A stretch of 64,000 nucleotides of DNA, taken from positions 310,001 through 374,000 of the forward strand of contig OZ025700.1 of NCBI GenBank assembly GCA_964019335.1, read 5' to 3'. This DNA comes from Diplonema japonicum. Its lineage: Eukaryota > Euglenozoa > Diplonemea > Diplonemida > Diplonemidae. This document shows, piece after piece, positions 63,184 to 64,000 of this stretch. Made by a program: the position numbers and the translations under genes. Under the pieces are notes generated by a model. It searched no databases. It was not told where the DNA came from and saw nothing but the letters and a program-made list of their open reading frames with translations. Position 1 is the stretch's first letter. Each line of letters opens with the position of its first letter.

Positions 63184-64000
63184 CTACGTGTGGGGTACGA
63201 AGTCGTTGTTCAGGAACCTCCTCCATTGTGGCGAGGCGTCGGTGATGTCGTTAGGGGGCGGGTCGTCCAGTTTGCTGACGCGCATGAGTTGGAGTTCCTT
63301 CTCCGCAAGCGAGTCCATCTGCTGTTTCACGACGCTTTCGAGTGTTGCAACCATGCTTTTTAGGTCAGCGTTCTCATTAGACAAGGCGTCTAGCTCCTCG
63401 TGTGTTGCCGTGACACGCATCTCATTTGCTTCGTGCACCTCAAGCCTCTCCAAAGTCACTTTCAGCGTTTCCGTCAGCGTGTTTATAGCATTGTCTCCTA
63501 CTTCCTTCACCACCTTGACTGTCTGCTTCGACTCCCCGACCTCCCCCTGCAGCCCTGTTATCAACTCCTGCTGCGAAGCGCAGATCTGGGTCAGGTCTGC
63601 CAAGTCCGTCCGTAGTTTTTCCACCTCCGCAGAGGCTGCCTTGTGGTTGTTTATTTTATTATTATTTTTTTTTTTATCAGATACCTCTACGATGGTCTTC
63701 TTCACCATTTCCTGCCGTTCGATTTCTTGTTCCCTCTCCCGTTCGCTCTTTGCCTCTCTGTGTTTTAGCAGCCGGGCTTGGTTCTTGTTGTCTGCGACTA
63801 GTTTCCTGTGGGTTGAACAATTTATACTTTTTTTGTTTGTCTTGATCATACAGATTGCAGTCTCTAACATCGGCCATCTTCTCTTCCGTCTCACCCAGCT
63901 TTTCCATGAGCTGCTCCATCTTCACCGTCTCTCTCTCTAGCTTGATGTTCTCTCTCCTTGCAGAAGCAATGTCCGCTTCCCATCGCTGTTGTTCCTTCTG
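63184..64000 (-). CDS. Partial coiled-coil protein (5' end beyond the right edge)
   Basis: Reading is open from the right edge (QKEQQRWEADIASARRENIK). Intron 63806-63851 (46 nt, GTATGATC to CCCACAG) joins RDCNL to KLVADNKNQARLL, and intron 63640-63684 (45 nt, GTATCTG to ACCACAAG) joins KKTIVE to AASAEVEKLR. The product is a heptad-rich coiled coil almost throughout, with a non-helical tail (DDPPPNDITDASPQWRRFLN) ending at 63184. It resembles flagellar or cytoskeletal coiled-coil proteins; no specific family is assigned. Its position directly before the SFI1-like gene suggests nothing beyond shared transcription. Confidence 0.75.

Noticed and set aside
1-64000. tRNA or rRNA genes
   Set aside because: I looked for T-loop (GGTTCGA-type) and anticodon-arm patterns on both strands and found none that form a cloverleaf; a covariance-model scan would be decisive.

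Overview
The window is nuclear DNA of a unicellular eukaryote, most probably a euglenozoan close to the diplonemids. The main evidence is a minus-strand sequence at 25262-25299 whose 3' half (CAGTTTCTGTACTTTATTG followed by GT) matches the conserved 3' half of kinetoplastid and diplonemid spliced leaders as I remember them. Supporting evidence: every gene I can support lies on the minus strand over 64 kb, as in polycistronic transcription units; several start codons are closely preceded by a CACAG- or CAG-type acceptor; and the adenylate cyclase resembles the kinetoplastid receptor type. Cis-introns exist but are very small (about 31-70 nt, with one longer near 2 kb), start GTATG or GTGTG, and are often mostly poly(A). 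Intergenic DNA is full of homopolymers. The exact lineage is inference.

Layout, left to right (transcription runs right to left). 1-2914: partial IQ-motif, proline-rich protein. 2.9-7.2 kb: gene-free low-complexity DNA with one inverted-repeat-bounded element. 7.2-21.6 kb: receptor-type adenylate cyclase, secreted esterase, cysteine synthase, a small EF-hand-like protein, histidyl-tRNA synthetase, a TLS1/C9orf78-like protein and an ACT-domain protein. 22-36.6 kb: ten copies of a gene for a 104-113 residue Tyr/Ala/Ser-rich protein of unknown function, each joined to a conserved intergenic module with several predicted stem-loops. This array is interrupted by repeat and remnant DNA (with the spliced leader), a GH18 chitinase and an FAD oxidoreductase. 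37.6-47.9 kb: NADP-isocitrate dehydrogenase, NOP16, a siroheme-type methyltransferase, two near-identical RPL32 genes, a cyclophilin, PEX12, an AlkB dioxygenase, RNA polymerase III subunit RPC9 and GlcNAc-6-phosphate deacetylase. 48.4-64 kb: large, mostly cytoskeletal or membrane-associated proteins: a coiled-coil/CCCH protein, a mitochondrial-type DnaJ, a giant nucleoredoxin-like membrane protein, a 2,000-residue SFI1-like protein and the end of a coiled-coil protein.

No metabolic operon is evident; neighbouring genes mix housekeeping functions, as expected for constitutively transcribed polycistronic clusters. Secreted chitinase and cytosolic GlcNAc-6-phosphate deacetylase could act in the same chitin/GlcNAc utilisation route. 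Cysteine synthase and the siroheme-type methyltransferase both fit sulfur assimilation. These links are inferred from function, not from adjacency.
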